A stretch of DNA of 23,033 bases from an uncultured Prevotellaceae bacterium. Its GTDB lineage: Bacteria; Bacteroidota; Bacteroidia; Bacteroidales; Bacteroidaceae. This document shows, piece by piece, positions 1 through 6,535 of the stretch (positions are counted from its first letter, which is position 1; every line of letters begins with the position of its first letter). The notes below the pieces were generated by a model. It saw only the letters and a program-made list of their open reading frames with translations, was not told where the DNA came from and searched no databases. The translations under genes were made by a program, and so were the position numbers. The DNA lies in NCBI GenBank assembly GCA_937891085.1, contig CALAEY010000061.1:1-23033 (forward strand). Reading direction: 5' to 3'.

Positions 1-1
1 G

Positions 2-823
2 ATGCTCACCACCCTACCCATCAATCGCCTGAGCATCGGCATTCAGACTTTCGATGACGGACTGCTGAAACTGCTGAATCGCAGGCATACGGCAGAGGAG
101 GCCATCAGCACCGTGAAACGCTGTCAGGATGCGGGATTCAAGAACATCAGCATCGATCTGATTTATGGATTACCTGGTGAAACGGATGCCCTCTGGGAAC
201 ATGATTTGGAGCAGTCCATCACCCTGGATGTGCAGCACATCTCTGCCTACTCCCTCACCTACGAGGAAGGCACAGCACTATGGCAACTGCGTGAGAAACA
301 GCAGGTTCTAGAGACGGATGAGGAGCAAAGCCTACGCTTTTTCTCCACCCTGATGCACACGCTGAAAGAAGCTGGATACCAGCACTATGAGATATCCAAT
401 TTCTGCCTGCCAGGGTATCATTCGCGTCATAATTCATCCTATTGGGACGGCACGCCCTACTTGGGATGCGGCCCTTCGGCTCACTCCTTCGATGGCACTT
501 CACGCCAATGGAATGTGGCTTCGCTGCAAGACTACCTGCAACTGATGGAAGAAAGCAAGCCTACCTATGAACGTGAAACGCTGGACCTCACCACCCGCTA
601 TAATGAACAAGTGATGGTGGGTCTGCGAACTTCCAAGGGCATTGATCTGGAAAAGCTCCGCACCATCTATGGTGAGAAGCTATATCGCTATTGCTTAGAG
701 ATGGCTCGGCCCTGCATCGACCGCGGCTTCCTCGTCAGAGAGAATCAGCAGCTACGTCTCACAGAAAAAGGCATTTTTATTTCAGACGACATCATAAGCG
801 ACCTAATGGACGTTGAACATTAA
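2..823 (+). CDS. hemW: HemW-like radical SAM heme chaperone, 5' end missing
   Basis: This is the C-terminal part (about 273 residues) of a HemW/HemN-type radical SAM protein, usually about 375 residues long. HemW binds heme and an iron-sulfur cluster and is thought to deliver heme to respiratory enzymes; older annotations call it oxygen-independent coproporphyrinogen III oxidase. Visible signatures are RLSIGIQTFDD near the start, SIDLIYGLPGET around residues 51-62, the YEISNF segment, GCGPSAHSFDG and a C-terminal winged-helix-like stretch ending LTEKGIFISDDIISDL. The CX3CX2C cluster motif must lie left of the window, so the ATG at base 2 is an internal methionine and not the start. The final codons (GAA CAT TAA) fall inside a 7-bp repeat array shared with the convergent gene. 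Confidence 0.9.
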   Translation: MLTTLPINRLSIGIQTFDDGLLKLLNRRHTAEEAISTVKRCQDAGFKNISIDLIYGLPGETDALWEHDLEQSITLDVQHISAYSLTYEEGTALWQLREKQQVLETDEEQSLRFFSTLMHTLKEAGYQHYEISNFCLPGYHSRHNSSYWDGTPYLGCGPSAHSFDGTSRQWNVASLQDYLQLMEESKPTYERETLDLTTRYNEQVMVGLRTSKGIDLEKLRTIYGEKLYRYCLEMARPCIDRGFLVRENQQLRLTEKGIFISDDIISDLMDVEH

Positions 824-936
824 ACGTTAAACATTGAATATTGAGCATTGAACATTGAGCATTAACTGTGCAGGGTGTGTGTCTATCTAGATGGGAACAG
901 CGAAGCCGTAATGTTTAATGTTTAACGTTTAATGTA
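811..936. repeat. Mirrored 7-bp repeat arrays at a convergent gene junction
   Basis: On the plus strand, bases 811-866 read as eight heptads of the form YRTTRAR: CGTTGAA, CATTAAA, CGTTAAA, CATTGAA, TATTGAG, CATTGAA, CATTGAG, CATTAAC. Bases 908-934 carry three and a part of the same heptads on the minus strand (CATTAAA, CGTTAAA, CATTAAA). As a result 817-835 and 917-935 are a perfect 19-bp inverted repeat around an 81-bp centre. The TAA of hemW (821-823) and the TAA of the convergent Smr gene (929-931) sit at the same position of the first CATTAAA heptad on their own strands. The structure can fold as a long AT-rich hairpin and may serve as a bidirectional terminator; that function is inference. 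Confidence 0.85.
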
Positions 937-2050
937 CTATCACCATCGTAGCTCCAAAGCCATACTGCTGGAAAGAGGCATCTTGATGACTGCAAGTGGG
1001 GTATTTCTGCTTTAACTCCTGAAGCACGGCCTTGCGAAGCACGCCCTCACCCTTACCATGAATGAAGACAATGCGCTGACCTTTCTTCGCCTTGTACTGC
1101 TCCATCACCTCACGGAACTTAGAGAGTTGGTAGTTGAGGATGTCGCCATTGTCCATTCCTGCTGTGGTATCCAAAAGCTCTGCAGCATGCAGATCTACCT
1201 CCACAATCTCGGAGTTGATGCCCTTACGCACCTTGACGTGCTTCTGATCGAACGGCTTACTTTCCTCGCGTACTTTCTCCTTCATGGCCCGCTCTATCTC
1301 CTGCGCACTTACCATCATCTGGCGCACTGGCACGTCATCACGCACCAAATCGTATACCAAGGCTGGCTCTTCAAAGAAGTCGGTATCCTTGAAGGTATGC
1401 ACCTTGTAGAACTTCACCACATCAATGCGAAGCTCCACGCTGCAAGCTGGTTTCAGCGCAAAGGCCTTGCCATCCTTGAAAGCTACCAGTTGCACGCAGA
1501 CACGCTGCAAGTCGTTCAGGCTCGCCTTGTCGAATTCCTCGATGAAGAACTTCGTGTTTGGCTCCAGCACGCCATGAGAGCGGGTGCTCCATGAGCCATT
1601 CTCACCTGCCAGATAGGTATAATAGAGGTAGAAATTGCTATCGTTCACCAGATAGGTCTCGAAAGGAGTGGTACTCATAGCCTTCATATCTACGGGTACA
1701 AAGGCCAGATAGACGTTCAGCACATCGCCGCCCTTGATCTCCTGAGCTTTGCCGAGGCCTTGACTTGCCTCCGCCATAGGTTTCTGAGGTTGTGCAGCAC
1801 CCCTATACGGAGCAGCTGGTTGGGTTTGCTGCGCTTTCAGCTGTGACTCCCTCTCTGCCTGACGGCGCTGTTTCTCTGCCGTATTCGGGATATTATACTC
1901 ATCGGTCTCTATCACCACCAACTCACGCACCTGCATAGGGATAGCAAAGCCATCGGCATCTTCCACCAAGGCAATCTCCTTCCCCCGAAAACCCACGACG
2001 ACACCGCCGCCAACTTCACTCAAAAATCTGACTTTATCTCCTACCTTCAT
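929..2050 (-). CDS. DUF2027 / Smr-domain protein
   Basis: A 373-residue protein of the Bacteroidota family that joins an N-terminal KOW/SH3-like barrel (residues 1-50, starting MKVGDKVRFLSEVGGG) and a DUF2027 region (about 105-240) to a C-terminal Smr domain (about 283-373). The Smr part shows VDLHAAEL at 285-292 and HGKGEGVLR at 331-339, equivalent to the LDLHG and HGxGxG motifs of MutS2-type Smr nucleases. Residues 58-105 are a Gln/Ala/Pro-rich linker. The protein lacks the MutS ATPase, so it is not MutS2. Smr domains act as endonucleases on DNA or on RNA and ribosomes; which applies here cannot be told. The gene converges with hemW and has its own promoter upstream, divergent from the next gene. 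Confidence 0.85.
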   Translation of the reverse strand: MKVGDKVRFLSEVGGGVVVGFRGKEIALVEDADGFAIPMQVRELVVIETDEYNIPNTAEKQRRQAERESQLKAQQTQPAAPYRGAAQPQKPMAEASQGLGKAQEIKGGDVLNVYLAFVPVDMKAMSTTPFETYLVNDSNFYLYYTYLAGENGSWSTRSHGVLEPNTKFFIEEFDKASLNDLQRVCVQLVAFKDGKAFALKPACSVELRIDVVKFYKVHTFKDTDFFEEPALVYDLVRDDVPVRQMMVSAQEIERAMKEKVREESKPFDQKHVKVRKGINSEIVEVDLHAAELLDTTAGMDNGDILNYQLSKFREVMEQYKAKKGQRIVFIHGKGEGVLRKAVLQELKQKYPTCSHQDASFQQYGFGATMVIVH

Positions 2051-2072
2051 AACTGTTCTTTTTTAAGTGCCA

Positions 2073-2080
2073 CAAAGATA
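2073..2080 (-). promoter_or_regulatory. Probable -7 box for the DUF2027/Smr gene
   Basis: Reads TATCTTTG on the minus strand, an exact match to the Bacteroidota TAnnTTTG -7 element, 23 bases ahead of the start codon. A TTTT occurs about 19 bases upstream in place of TTTG, so the -33 box is weak. Confidence 0.55.
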
Positions 2081-2116
2081 GTGAAGAATTTGAGAGAATA
2101 AAATAGTGTGTTAGTT

Positions 2117-2148
2117 TTTTCAAATCAAAAAATAAAGCACTATCTTTG
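2117..2148 (+). promoter_or_regulatory. Probable promoter for the small membrane-protein genes
   Basis: TATCTTTG at 2141-2148 fits the TAnnTTTG -7 consensus and is followed by C, as is common. A TTTT at 2117-2120 lies 20 bases upstream as a weak -33 box. The start codon is 38 bases downstream. It is divergent from the DUF2027/Smr promoter, with the two -7 boxes 60 bases apart and nearly identical. Confidence 0.6.
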
Positions 2149-2186
2149 CAGTCGATAACTAACAACTAATTTAATTCGCGAACAAA

Positions 2187-2378
2187 ATGAAACACGAATT
2201 TGGCAAATGGCTAATGGATATAGCCAAGTATCCGGTAACAGCAGCCCTTTTGGCTTCTGTGTTTAGTGACATACAAGAAAGATGGATAGTTTATGTCATC
2301 GTATCTTGTGCAATAGTTTTAACTCTCGGACTAGGCCTTTGGTTTCTCCGAGATATAAAAGAAAAGGAGGTAAAATAA
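2187..2378 (+). CDS. Small membrane protein, DUF6722-like
   Basis: A 63-residue protein that I tentatively match, from memory, to the Bacteroidales DUF6722 family (N-terminal pattern K-x-E-x-G-K-W-x-x-D-I-A-K). An amphipathic or short hydrophobic segment covers residues 15-27 and a clear transmembrane helix spans about 33-54 (WIVYVIVSCAIVLTLGLGLW). A charged tail (RDIKEKEVK) follows. The start lies 38 bases behind a good promoter. The stop overlaps the start of the next gene (TAATG), so the two are probably made together. The function of the family is unknown to me; a membrane-anchored accessory or toxin-like small protein are both possible, with nothing here to decide. Confidence 0.75.
   Translation: MKHEFGKWLMDIAKYPVTAALLASVFSDIQERWIVYVIVSCAIVLTLGLGLWFLRDIKEKEVK
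2365..2370 (+). promoter_or_regulatory. Shine-Dalgarno fixing the start of the 34-residue gene
   Basis: AGGAGG lies 7 bases ahead of the ATG at 2378, inside the last codons of the upstream gene. Strong Shine-Dalgarno sequences are uncommon in Bacteroidota, so this supports ATG 2378 over the earlier in-frame ATG at 2282. Confidence 0.65.
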
Positions 2379-2482
2379 TGGGAGCAATTATTATGTCTAT
2401 TTTAGTGTCTATTATTGCCATTGTTGGCTTTATTTATTTCTCAATCCAAGAGAAAAGAGAAATGAAAGCAAACAAGGAATAA
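2378..2482 (+). CDS. 34-residue single-pass membrane protein
   Basis: A tiny protein of 34 residues that starts at ATG 2378 and shares bases with the stop of the preceding gene (TAATG). A hydrophobic helix covers about residues 3-21 (AIIMSILVSIIAIVGFIYF) and a basic/acidic tail (SIQEKREMKANKE) follows, as in small bitopic membrane proteins. An earlier ATG in the same frame (2282) would add 32 residues without a hydrophobic pattern and lies inside the upstream gene, so I reject it. The Shine-Dalgarno AGGAGG 7 bases upstream supports the short form. Function unknown; the overlap suggests a partner of the 63-residue protein. Confidence 0.7.
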   Translation: MGAIIMSILVSIIAIVGFIYFSIQEKREMKANKE

Positions 2483-2487
2483 CTATT

Positions 2488-2515
2488 GAAACGCGCCTAT
2501 AAGAAGGTGCGTTTC
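2488..2515 (+). terminator. Hairpin directly before the queA-like start
   Basis: GAAACGCGCC and GGTGCGTTTC form a 10-bp stem (one G-T pair) around an 8-base loop, followed only by TTGTA. It starts 5 bases after the stop of the 34-residue gene and ends 7 bases before the queA-like ATG. It could be a weak terminator of the small genes or a structure that tunes translation of the next gene; no separate queA-like promoter is visible between. Confidence 0.55.
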
Positions 2516-2522
2516 TTGTAAA

Positions 2523-3758
2523 ATGACTATGAATCAAGATCCAAGACATATCAGAATAAGTGATTACAACTATCCGCTGCCCGATGAGCGCATAGCAAAG
2601 TTTCCACTGCCAGAGCGCGATCATTCCAAACTCCTGCTCTACAAGCATGGGGAAGTCAGCGAAGACATATTTACCTCCCTGCCAAAATATATCGAGGTAG
2701 GAGAACTAATGATTTTCAACAACACCAAGGTGATTCAAGCACGCCTGCACTTCCGTAAGGCTACAGGGGCGCTGATAGAGGTATTCTGCCTAGAACCCAT
2801 AGAACCAGCTGACTATGCACAGAATTTCCAACAGACGGAACATGCGGCTTGGCTCTGCTTGGTGGGCAACCTCAAGAAGTGGAAGGGCGAAGTGCTGCAG
2901 CGCCAGATGACGGTGAAGGGACATGCCATCACCCTCAGTGCTGAACGCGGAAAGGCCGTAGGCACCAGCCATTGGATAGACTTCCGCTGGAATGATGCTT
3001 CCGTGACCTTCGCTGATATCTTGGAGGTCTTTGGCGAGCTCCCCATCCCACCTTATTTAAATAGAGAGACGCAAGAGAGCGACAAGGTGACCTACCAAAC
3101 CGTGTATTCCAAGATCAAAGGATCGGTAGCTGCGCCCACAGCAGGACTGCACTTCACAACCCGTGTGCTCGATGCACTGAAGGACAAGGGGGTAGAATTG
3201 GAAGAGCTGACGCTGCATGTGGGGGCAGGTACATTCAAGCCTGTGAAGAGTGAAGAGATAGAGGGACACGAGATGCACACAGAGTGGATATCGGTGGCTC
3301 GAAGCACCCTTCAAAAGCTCATAAATCACGGAGGGCAAGCCACTGCTGTTGGCACCACTTCCGTACGCACTTTGGAGTCGCTCTATCATATTGGTGTGGC
3401 ACTTCTATTGCACCCTGATCAGGAAGAAGAGGCGCTGAAAGTGAAGCAATGGCAACCCTATGAATTGCCAGAATCCGCTGCGCAAATCTCATCAGTTGAT
3501 GCGCTGAAGGCCGTCATTGCTTATCTGGATCGTCATGAGATGGAAACGCTGCATACCAGTACGCAGATCATCATCTCCCCTGGCTATCAGTACCGCATTG
3601 TGAAGCAGATGATTACCAACTTCCATCAGCCTCAGAGCACTTTGCTCCTACTGGTTTCTGCCTTCGTGAAGGGCGATTGGCATACCATCTACGACTATGC
3701 CTTAAGTCACGACTTCCGTTTCCTCAGTTATGGCGATAGTTCGTTGCTCATTCCCTGA
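2523..3758 (+). CDS. queA: QueA-like S-adenosylmethionine:tRNA ribosyltransferase-isomerase, long form
   Basis: A 411-residue member of the QueA family, which transfers and isomerises the ribosyl part of S-adenosylmethionine onto preQ1 in tRNA to give epoxyqueuosine. Family motifs are all visible: YNYPLPDERIAKFPLPERD (15-33), FNNTKVIQARL (65-75), PPYLNR (176-181), YQTVY (191-195), GSVAAPTAGLHFT (200-212), LHVGAGTFKPV (231-241), TTSVRTLES (278-286) and ITNFHQPQSTLLLLVSAF (364-381). Compared with the classical enzyme of about 350 residues, it has an extra segment at about 292-340 and PYLNR where PYIDR is usual. From memory, Bacteroidales often have a second, shorter canonical QueA, so this may be a paralog with shifted function. 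The start could be ATG 2523 or 2529. The stop lies within a hairpin. Confidence 0.85.
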   Translation: MTMNQDPRHIRISDYNYPLPDERIAKFPLPERDHSKLLLYKHGEVSEDIFTSLPKYIEVGELMIFNNTKVIQARLHFRKATGALIEVFCLEPIEPADYAQNFQQTEHAAWLCLVGNLKKWKGEVLQRQMTVKGHAITLSAERGKAVGTSHWIDFRWNDASVTFADILEVFGELPIPPYLNRETQESDKVTYQTVYSKIKGSVAAPTAGLHFTTRVLDALKDKGVELEELTLHVGAGTFKPVKSEEIEGHEMHTEWISVARSTLQKLINHGGQATAVGTTSVRTLESLYHIGVALLLHPDQEEEALKVKQWQPYELPESAAQISSVDALKAVIAYLDRHEMETLHTSTQIIISPGYQYRIVKQMITNFHQPQSTLLLLVSAFVKGDWHTIYDYALSHDFRFLSYGDSSLLIP

Positions 3759-3766
3759 ATGAGCAA
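3744..3766 (+). terminator. Hairpin containing the queA-like stop codon
   Basis: TTGCTCATTC and GAATGAGCAA pair perfectly (10 bp) around CCT; the TGA stop (3756-3758) begins in the loop. The downstream bases are AT-rich but not a T-run on this strand, so it is not a classical intrinsic terminator; it may protect the 3' end or halt transcription with help. Confidence 0.5.
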
Positions 3767-3841
3767 TATTAAAAAATGCAAAAATTAAAACATTAAAAAG
3801 ATAATGCTTTGCACATGGCTCCAAACCCTGTTTTATTTTTC

Positions 3842-3865
3842 GAATCTTTGAATTTTTGAATTTTA
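3842..3865 (+). repeat. Three 8-bp AT-rich repeats ahead of the Nudix gene
   Basis: GAATCTTT, GAATTTTT and GAATTTTA follow one another and run into the ATG at 3865. The 106-base gap between the queA-like gene and the Nudix gene is AT-rich; a TTTGC (3809-3813) and a TATTTTTC (3834-3841) are present but too far apart to make a convincing promoter. Confidence 0.45.
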
Positions 3866-4365
3866 TGAAAGATAATTCAAACGAGCTTTTCCCCCTCTGC
3901 GACGAAGAAGGCAATATTATAGGAAGTGCCACACGTGGCGAATGCCATAATGGTAGTAAGTTGCTGCATCCAGTGGTGCATCTGCATGTGTTTAATTCGC
4001 AAGGCGAACTATATCTGCAGAAACGCCCTGCATGGAAAGACATACAGCCAGGCAAGTGGGATACGGCTTGTGGGGGTCATGTGGATTTAGGGGAGAATGT
4101 GGAGATGGCTCTGCGTCGTGAAGTGCAAGAAGAACTGGGCATTACCGACTATACCCCTACCCCATTGCTGCACTATGTCTTCGAGTCTAAGCGCGAACGT
4201 GAGTTGGTCTTCGTCTTCCGCACTACATACGATGGTGAGATTCATCCCAGCGAGGAACTGGATGGCGGACGATTCTGGTCGCTTGATGAAATCCGTGCCA
4301 ATATGGGGAAAGACGTTTTCACGCCCAACTTTGAGAGTGAGTTCGTCAAACTCAACTTTGGATAA
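3865..4365 (+). CDS. Nudix hydrolase (IDI/YfcD-like)
   Basis: A 166-residue Nudix protein with a complete Nudix box, GHVDLGE-x7-REVQEELGI (GX5EX7REUXEEXGU), at about residues 69-91, so it should bind divalent metal and cleave a nucleoside-diphosphate-type substrate. The N-terminal pattern ELFPLCDEEGNIIGSATRGECH and LHPVVHLHVFNSQGELYLQKR resembles the isopentenyl-diphosphate isomerase-like/YfcD branch, whose members often have unknown substrates. I place the start at ATG 3865; an in-frame TTG at 3856 is possible but less likely. The gene ends 9 bases from the convergent mutL stop with no room for a terminator between them. Confidence 0.85.
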   Translation: MKDNSNELFPLCDEEGNIIGSATRGECHNGSKLLHPVVHLHVFNSQGELYLQKRPAWKDIQPGKWDTACGGHVDLGENVEMALRREVQEELGITDYTPTPLLHYVFESKRERELVFVFRTTYDGEIHPSEELDGGRFWSLDEIRANMGKDVFTPNFESEFVKLNFG

Positions 4366-4374
4366 AGAAAGCTA

Positions 4375-6216
4375 TCACTTGGAGAACATCTGTTCAATCT
4401 CTGTCTCAGGAATAATCTGGAGCACAGGATGTCCTTCTGGAGTATAATTTGGTGTGGCACAAGAGAATAGACAATCTACTAAGGACGTCATCTCCTCAGC
4501 GCTAAGCACCTGACCATAGACAATGGCAGCAGCCTTGGCTAAGGTCAGCGCCAGTATGCTTTGCACTTCTTCCTTCACACTGCATGCTTTCTCCATCGCT
4601 GTATCTACCATGCTATGCACCAATTCTACAGTATTCAGACCCTCAATACCCGCAGGTACTCCATTCACCGCATAGCTTCCGCCTCCCAATGGCGTTAGTT
4701 CGAAGCCCACGGCAGTCATATCCTCCATAATAGACTCCAACATCGTAGCTTCTGAGGGCGAGAACTGCACCACCTCTGGGAAGAGTACCCCTTGTGAAGT
4801 GCTGGTATGACGGGCAATCTGCTCCATGTACTGATCATAAAGTACACGCACATGGGCACGATGCTGGTCGATAAGCATCAGGCCCGACTTCACTGATGTG
4901 AGTATGAAACGTCCCTTAAACTGCAGCAATTCCGTCTGATGCTCAGCAGCATCTGAGGGCGACAGGAGTTCAGGCATAGAAGGGGGCTGTTGCTCAGCAC
5001 CTGCAGAAACCTGCGGATGCACCTCCATCCCTTCATAGAGTTTTTGCCAGTCTATCATCTTTTCTCGTTGGTAATCACGATGATAGCCACCTTCCGTCGA
5101 CGAAGCAAAAGGATTGTAGTCTTCCTTATAATGTACCTGCGGAGGCGTGAAATGTCCATTGCGATCGTTGAACACAGGAAGGTCTTCTGGCTTACCTTCG
5201 GTATCAAAGTCGATGGTAGGTACGGCACTGAACTTGCCTAATCCTTCCTTCACCGCTGCAGAAAGAATCTGCCAGATTGAGTTCTCGTTCTCGAACTTAA
5301 TCTCTGTCTTTGTAGGGTGAATGTTTACATCGATATGCGAAGGCTCCACTTGCAGGTAGATGAAATAAGACACCTGCTCCCCCACAGGAATCAAGTGCTC
5401 ATAGGCCTCCATCACCGCCTTGTGAAAATACGGATGGCGCATGTAGCGCCCATTGACAAAGAAATACTGATGCGAACCTTTCTTGCGAGCCGACTCTGGT
5501 TTTCCGATGAAGCCCTCGATGGTGATCAGTGATGTATCAACAGAAATAGGGATGAGTTGCTCACCTATTTTCTTACCAAAGACAGCCGCAATGCGCTGAC
5601 GTATAGTGGCATCAGGCAGATGATAAAGCTCGGAGTCATTGCTATAGAGTTGGAACGAAACGCCGGGATTCACCAACACGATACGCTCAAATTCCGTCAG
5701 GATATTGCTTAGTTCCGTGGCATTGCTTTTAAGGAACTTACGACGAGCAGGAACGTTGAAGAACAGATTACGCACAAGGAAATTGCTGCCAACAGGACAG
5801 GAGGTGAGTTCTTGCGACACCAACTTAGAGCCCGAAAGGACGATGTGCGTGCCCAATTCCTCTGTTGCCAAACGTGTCTTGAGTTCCACCTCTGCTACAG
5901 CAGCGATAGATGCCAGAGCTTCACCGCGAAAGCCCATGGTTTGCAACGAGAACAGATCGGCAGCTTCACGTATCTTGGAGGTTGCATGGCGCTCGAAAGC
6001 CAATCGGGCATCGGTCTCCGACATACCCTTTCCATCGTCTATCACTTGAATGCTGGTACGTCCGGCATCCATCACCAACACCTGAATATGGGTGGCACCA
6101 GCATCGATAGAATTCTCTACCAACTCCTTGATGACAGAAGCAGGGCGCTGGATGACCTCACCAGCAGCGATTTGATTGGCTACGGCATCGGGCAACAGAT
6201 GGATGATATCACTCAT
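4375..6216 (-). CDS. mutL: DNA mismatch repair protein MutL
   Basis: A 613-residue MutL, the ATP-dependent matchmaker of mismatch repair. The N-terminal GHKL ATPase is intact: ELVENSIDAGA (31-41, catalytic Glu34 and Asn35), DDGKGM (60-65) and GFRGEALASI (95-104), followed by the transducer domain with HIDVNIHPTKTEIKF (294-308). Residues about 335-425 form a variable linker and 429-613 the dimerisation domain. There the endonuclease motif DQHAx2Ex4E is altered: 450-461 read DQHRAHVRVLYD, lacking the usual Ala and Glu. A strong Shine-Dalgarno (AAGGAGG, 6221-6227) fixes ATG 6216. It is the last gene of a series with ostA and the 98-residue protein. Confidence 0.95.
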   Translation of the reverse strand: MSDIIHLLPDAVANQIAAGEVIQRPASVIKELVENSIDAGATHIQVLVMDAGRTSIQVIDDGKGMSETDARLAFERHATSKIREAADLFSLQTMGFRGEALASIAAVAEVELKTRLATEELGTHIVLSGSKLVSQELTSCPVGSNFLVRNLFFNVPARRKFLKSNATELSNILTEFERIVLVNPGVSFQLYSNDSELYHLPDATIRQRIAAVFGKKIGEQLIPISVDTSLITIEGFIGKPESARKKGSHQYFFVNGRYMRHPYFHKAVMEAYEHLIPVGEQVSYFIYLQVEPSHIDVNIHPTKTEIKFENENSIWQILSAAVKEGLGKFSAVPTIDFDTEGKPEDLPVFNDRNGHFTPPQVHYKEDYNPFASSTEGGYHRDYQREKMIDWQKLYEGMEVHPQVSAGAEQQPPSMPELLSPSDAAEHQTELLQFKGRFILTSVKSGLMLIDQHRAHVRVLYDQYMEQIARHTSTSQGVLFPEVVQFSPSEATMLESIMEDMTAVGFELTPLGGGSYAVNGVPAGIEGLNTVELVHSMVDTAMEKACSVKEEVQSILALTLAKAAAIVYGQVLSAEEMTSLVDCLFSCATPNYTPEGHPVLQIIPETEIEQMFSK

Positions 6217-6220
6217 GACT

Positions 6221-6227
6221 CCTCCTT
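6221..6227 (-). promoter_or_regulatory. Strong Shine-Dalgarno of mutL
   Basis: AAGGAGG on the minus strand, 4 bases before the mutL ATG. It marks the start and contrasts with most genes in the window, which lack such a site. Confidence 0.6.
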
Positions 6228-6234
6228 ATTAGAA

Positions 6235-6531
6235 TCAGATAATGCCAGTGGTGATGGCATAGTACAGCCAACAAAGCACAGCAATGAGCATGATCAAGAT
6301 GGCTGGATGCAGTGGTTTCTTGCCACTCTCCTTGCGACGCTTCAGATGCGTAGTGGCTTCAACGAACTTACCACGAATGTCTTCAGGGTCAAACTCCTTT
6401 GGAGGGAGCATTCCCAGTTCTCGCTTGGCATTCTCTTCAATCTTCTGCAACTTCTCCTTGCGCTCATCTACATAGATGTAGTGATGATGGAAGCCGCGTG
6501 GCTTACGTGGTTGACTAAAAAAAATTCCCAT
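6235..6531 (-). CDS. Conserved 98-residue membrane-anchored protein between ostA and mutL
   Basis: A 98-residue protein with a basic, His-containing N-terminus (HHH at 15-17), a charged helical middle (VDERKEKLQKIEENAKREL at 21-39, probably a short coiled coil) and a C-terminal transmembrane helix at about 75-95 (HPAILIMLIAVLCWLYYAI). It looks like a tail-anchored inner-membrane protein with the charged part in the cytoplasm. I recall similar small proteins at this position in other Bacteroidales but know no function. It starts 4 bases after the ostA stop, with Shine-Dalgarno AGGAGGT overlapping the last ostA codons, so its translation is probably coupled to ostA. It ends 18 bases before mutL. 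Confidence 0.8.
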   Translation of the reverse strand: MGIFFSQPRKPRGFHHHYIYVDERKEKLQKIEENAKRELGMLPPKEFDPEDIRGKFVEATTHLKRRKESGKKPLHPAILIMLIAVLCWLYYAITTGII

Positions 6532-6535
6532 GGTA

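Noticed and set aside
929..2050. MutS2 gene
   Set aside because: The Smr domain is present but there is no MutS ATPase or clamp; the N-terminus is a KOW/DUF2027 type.
2282..2377. Longer version of the 34-residue protein
   Set aside because: The additional part lies inside the upstream gene, lacks a hydrophobic pattern and ignores the strong Shine-Dalgarno at 2365-2370.
4366..4374. Terminator between the Nudix gene and mutL
   Set aside because: Only 9 bases separate the convergent stops and no hairpin was found there or in the flanking 30 bases.
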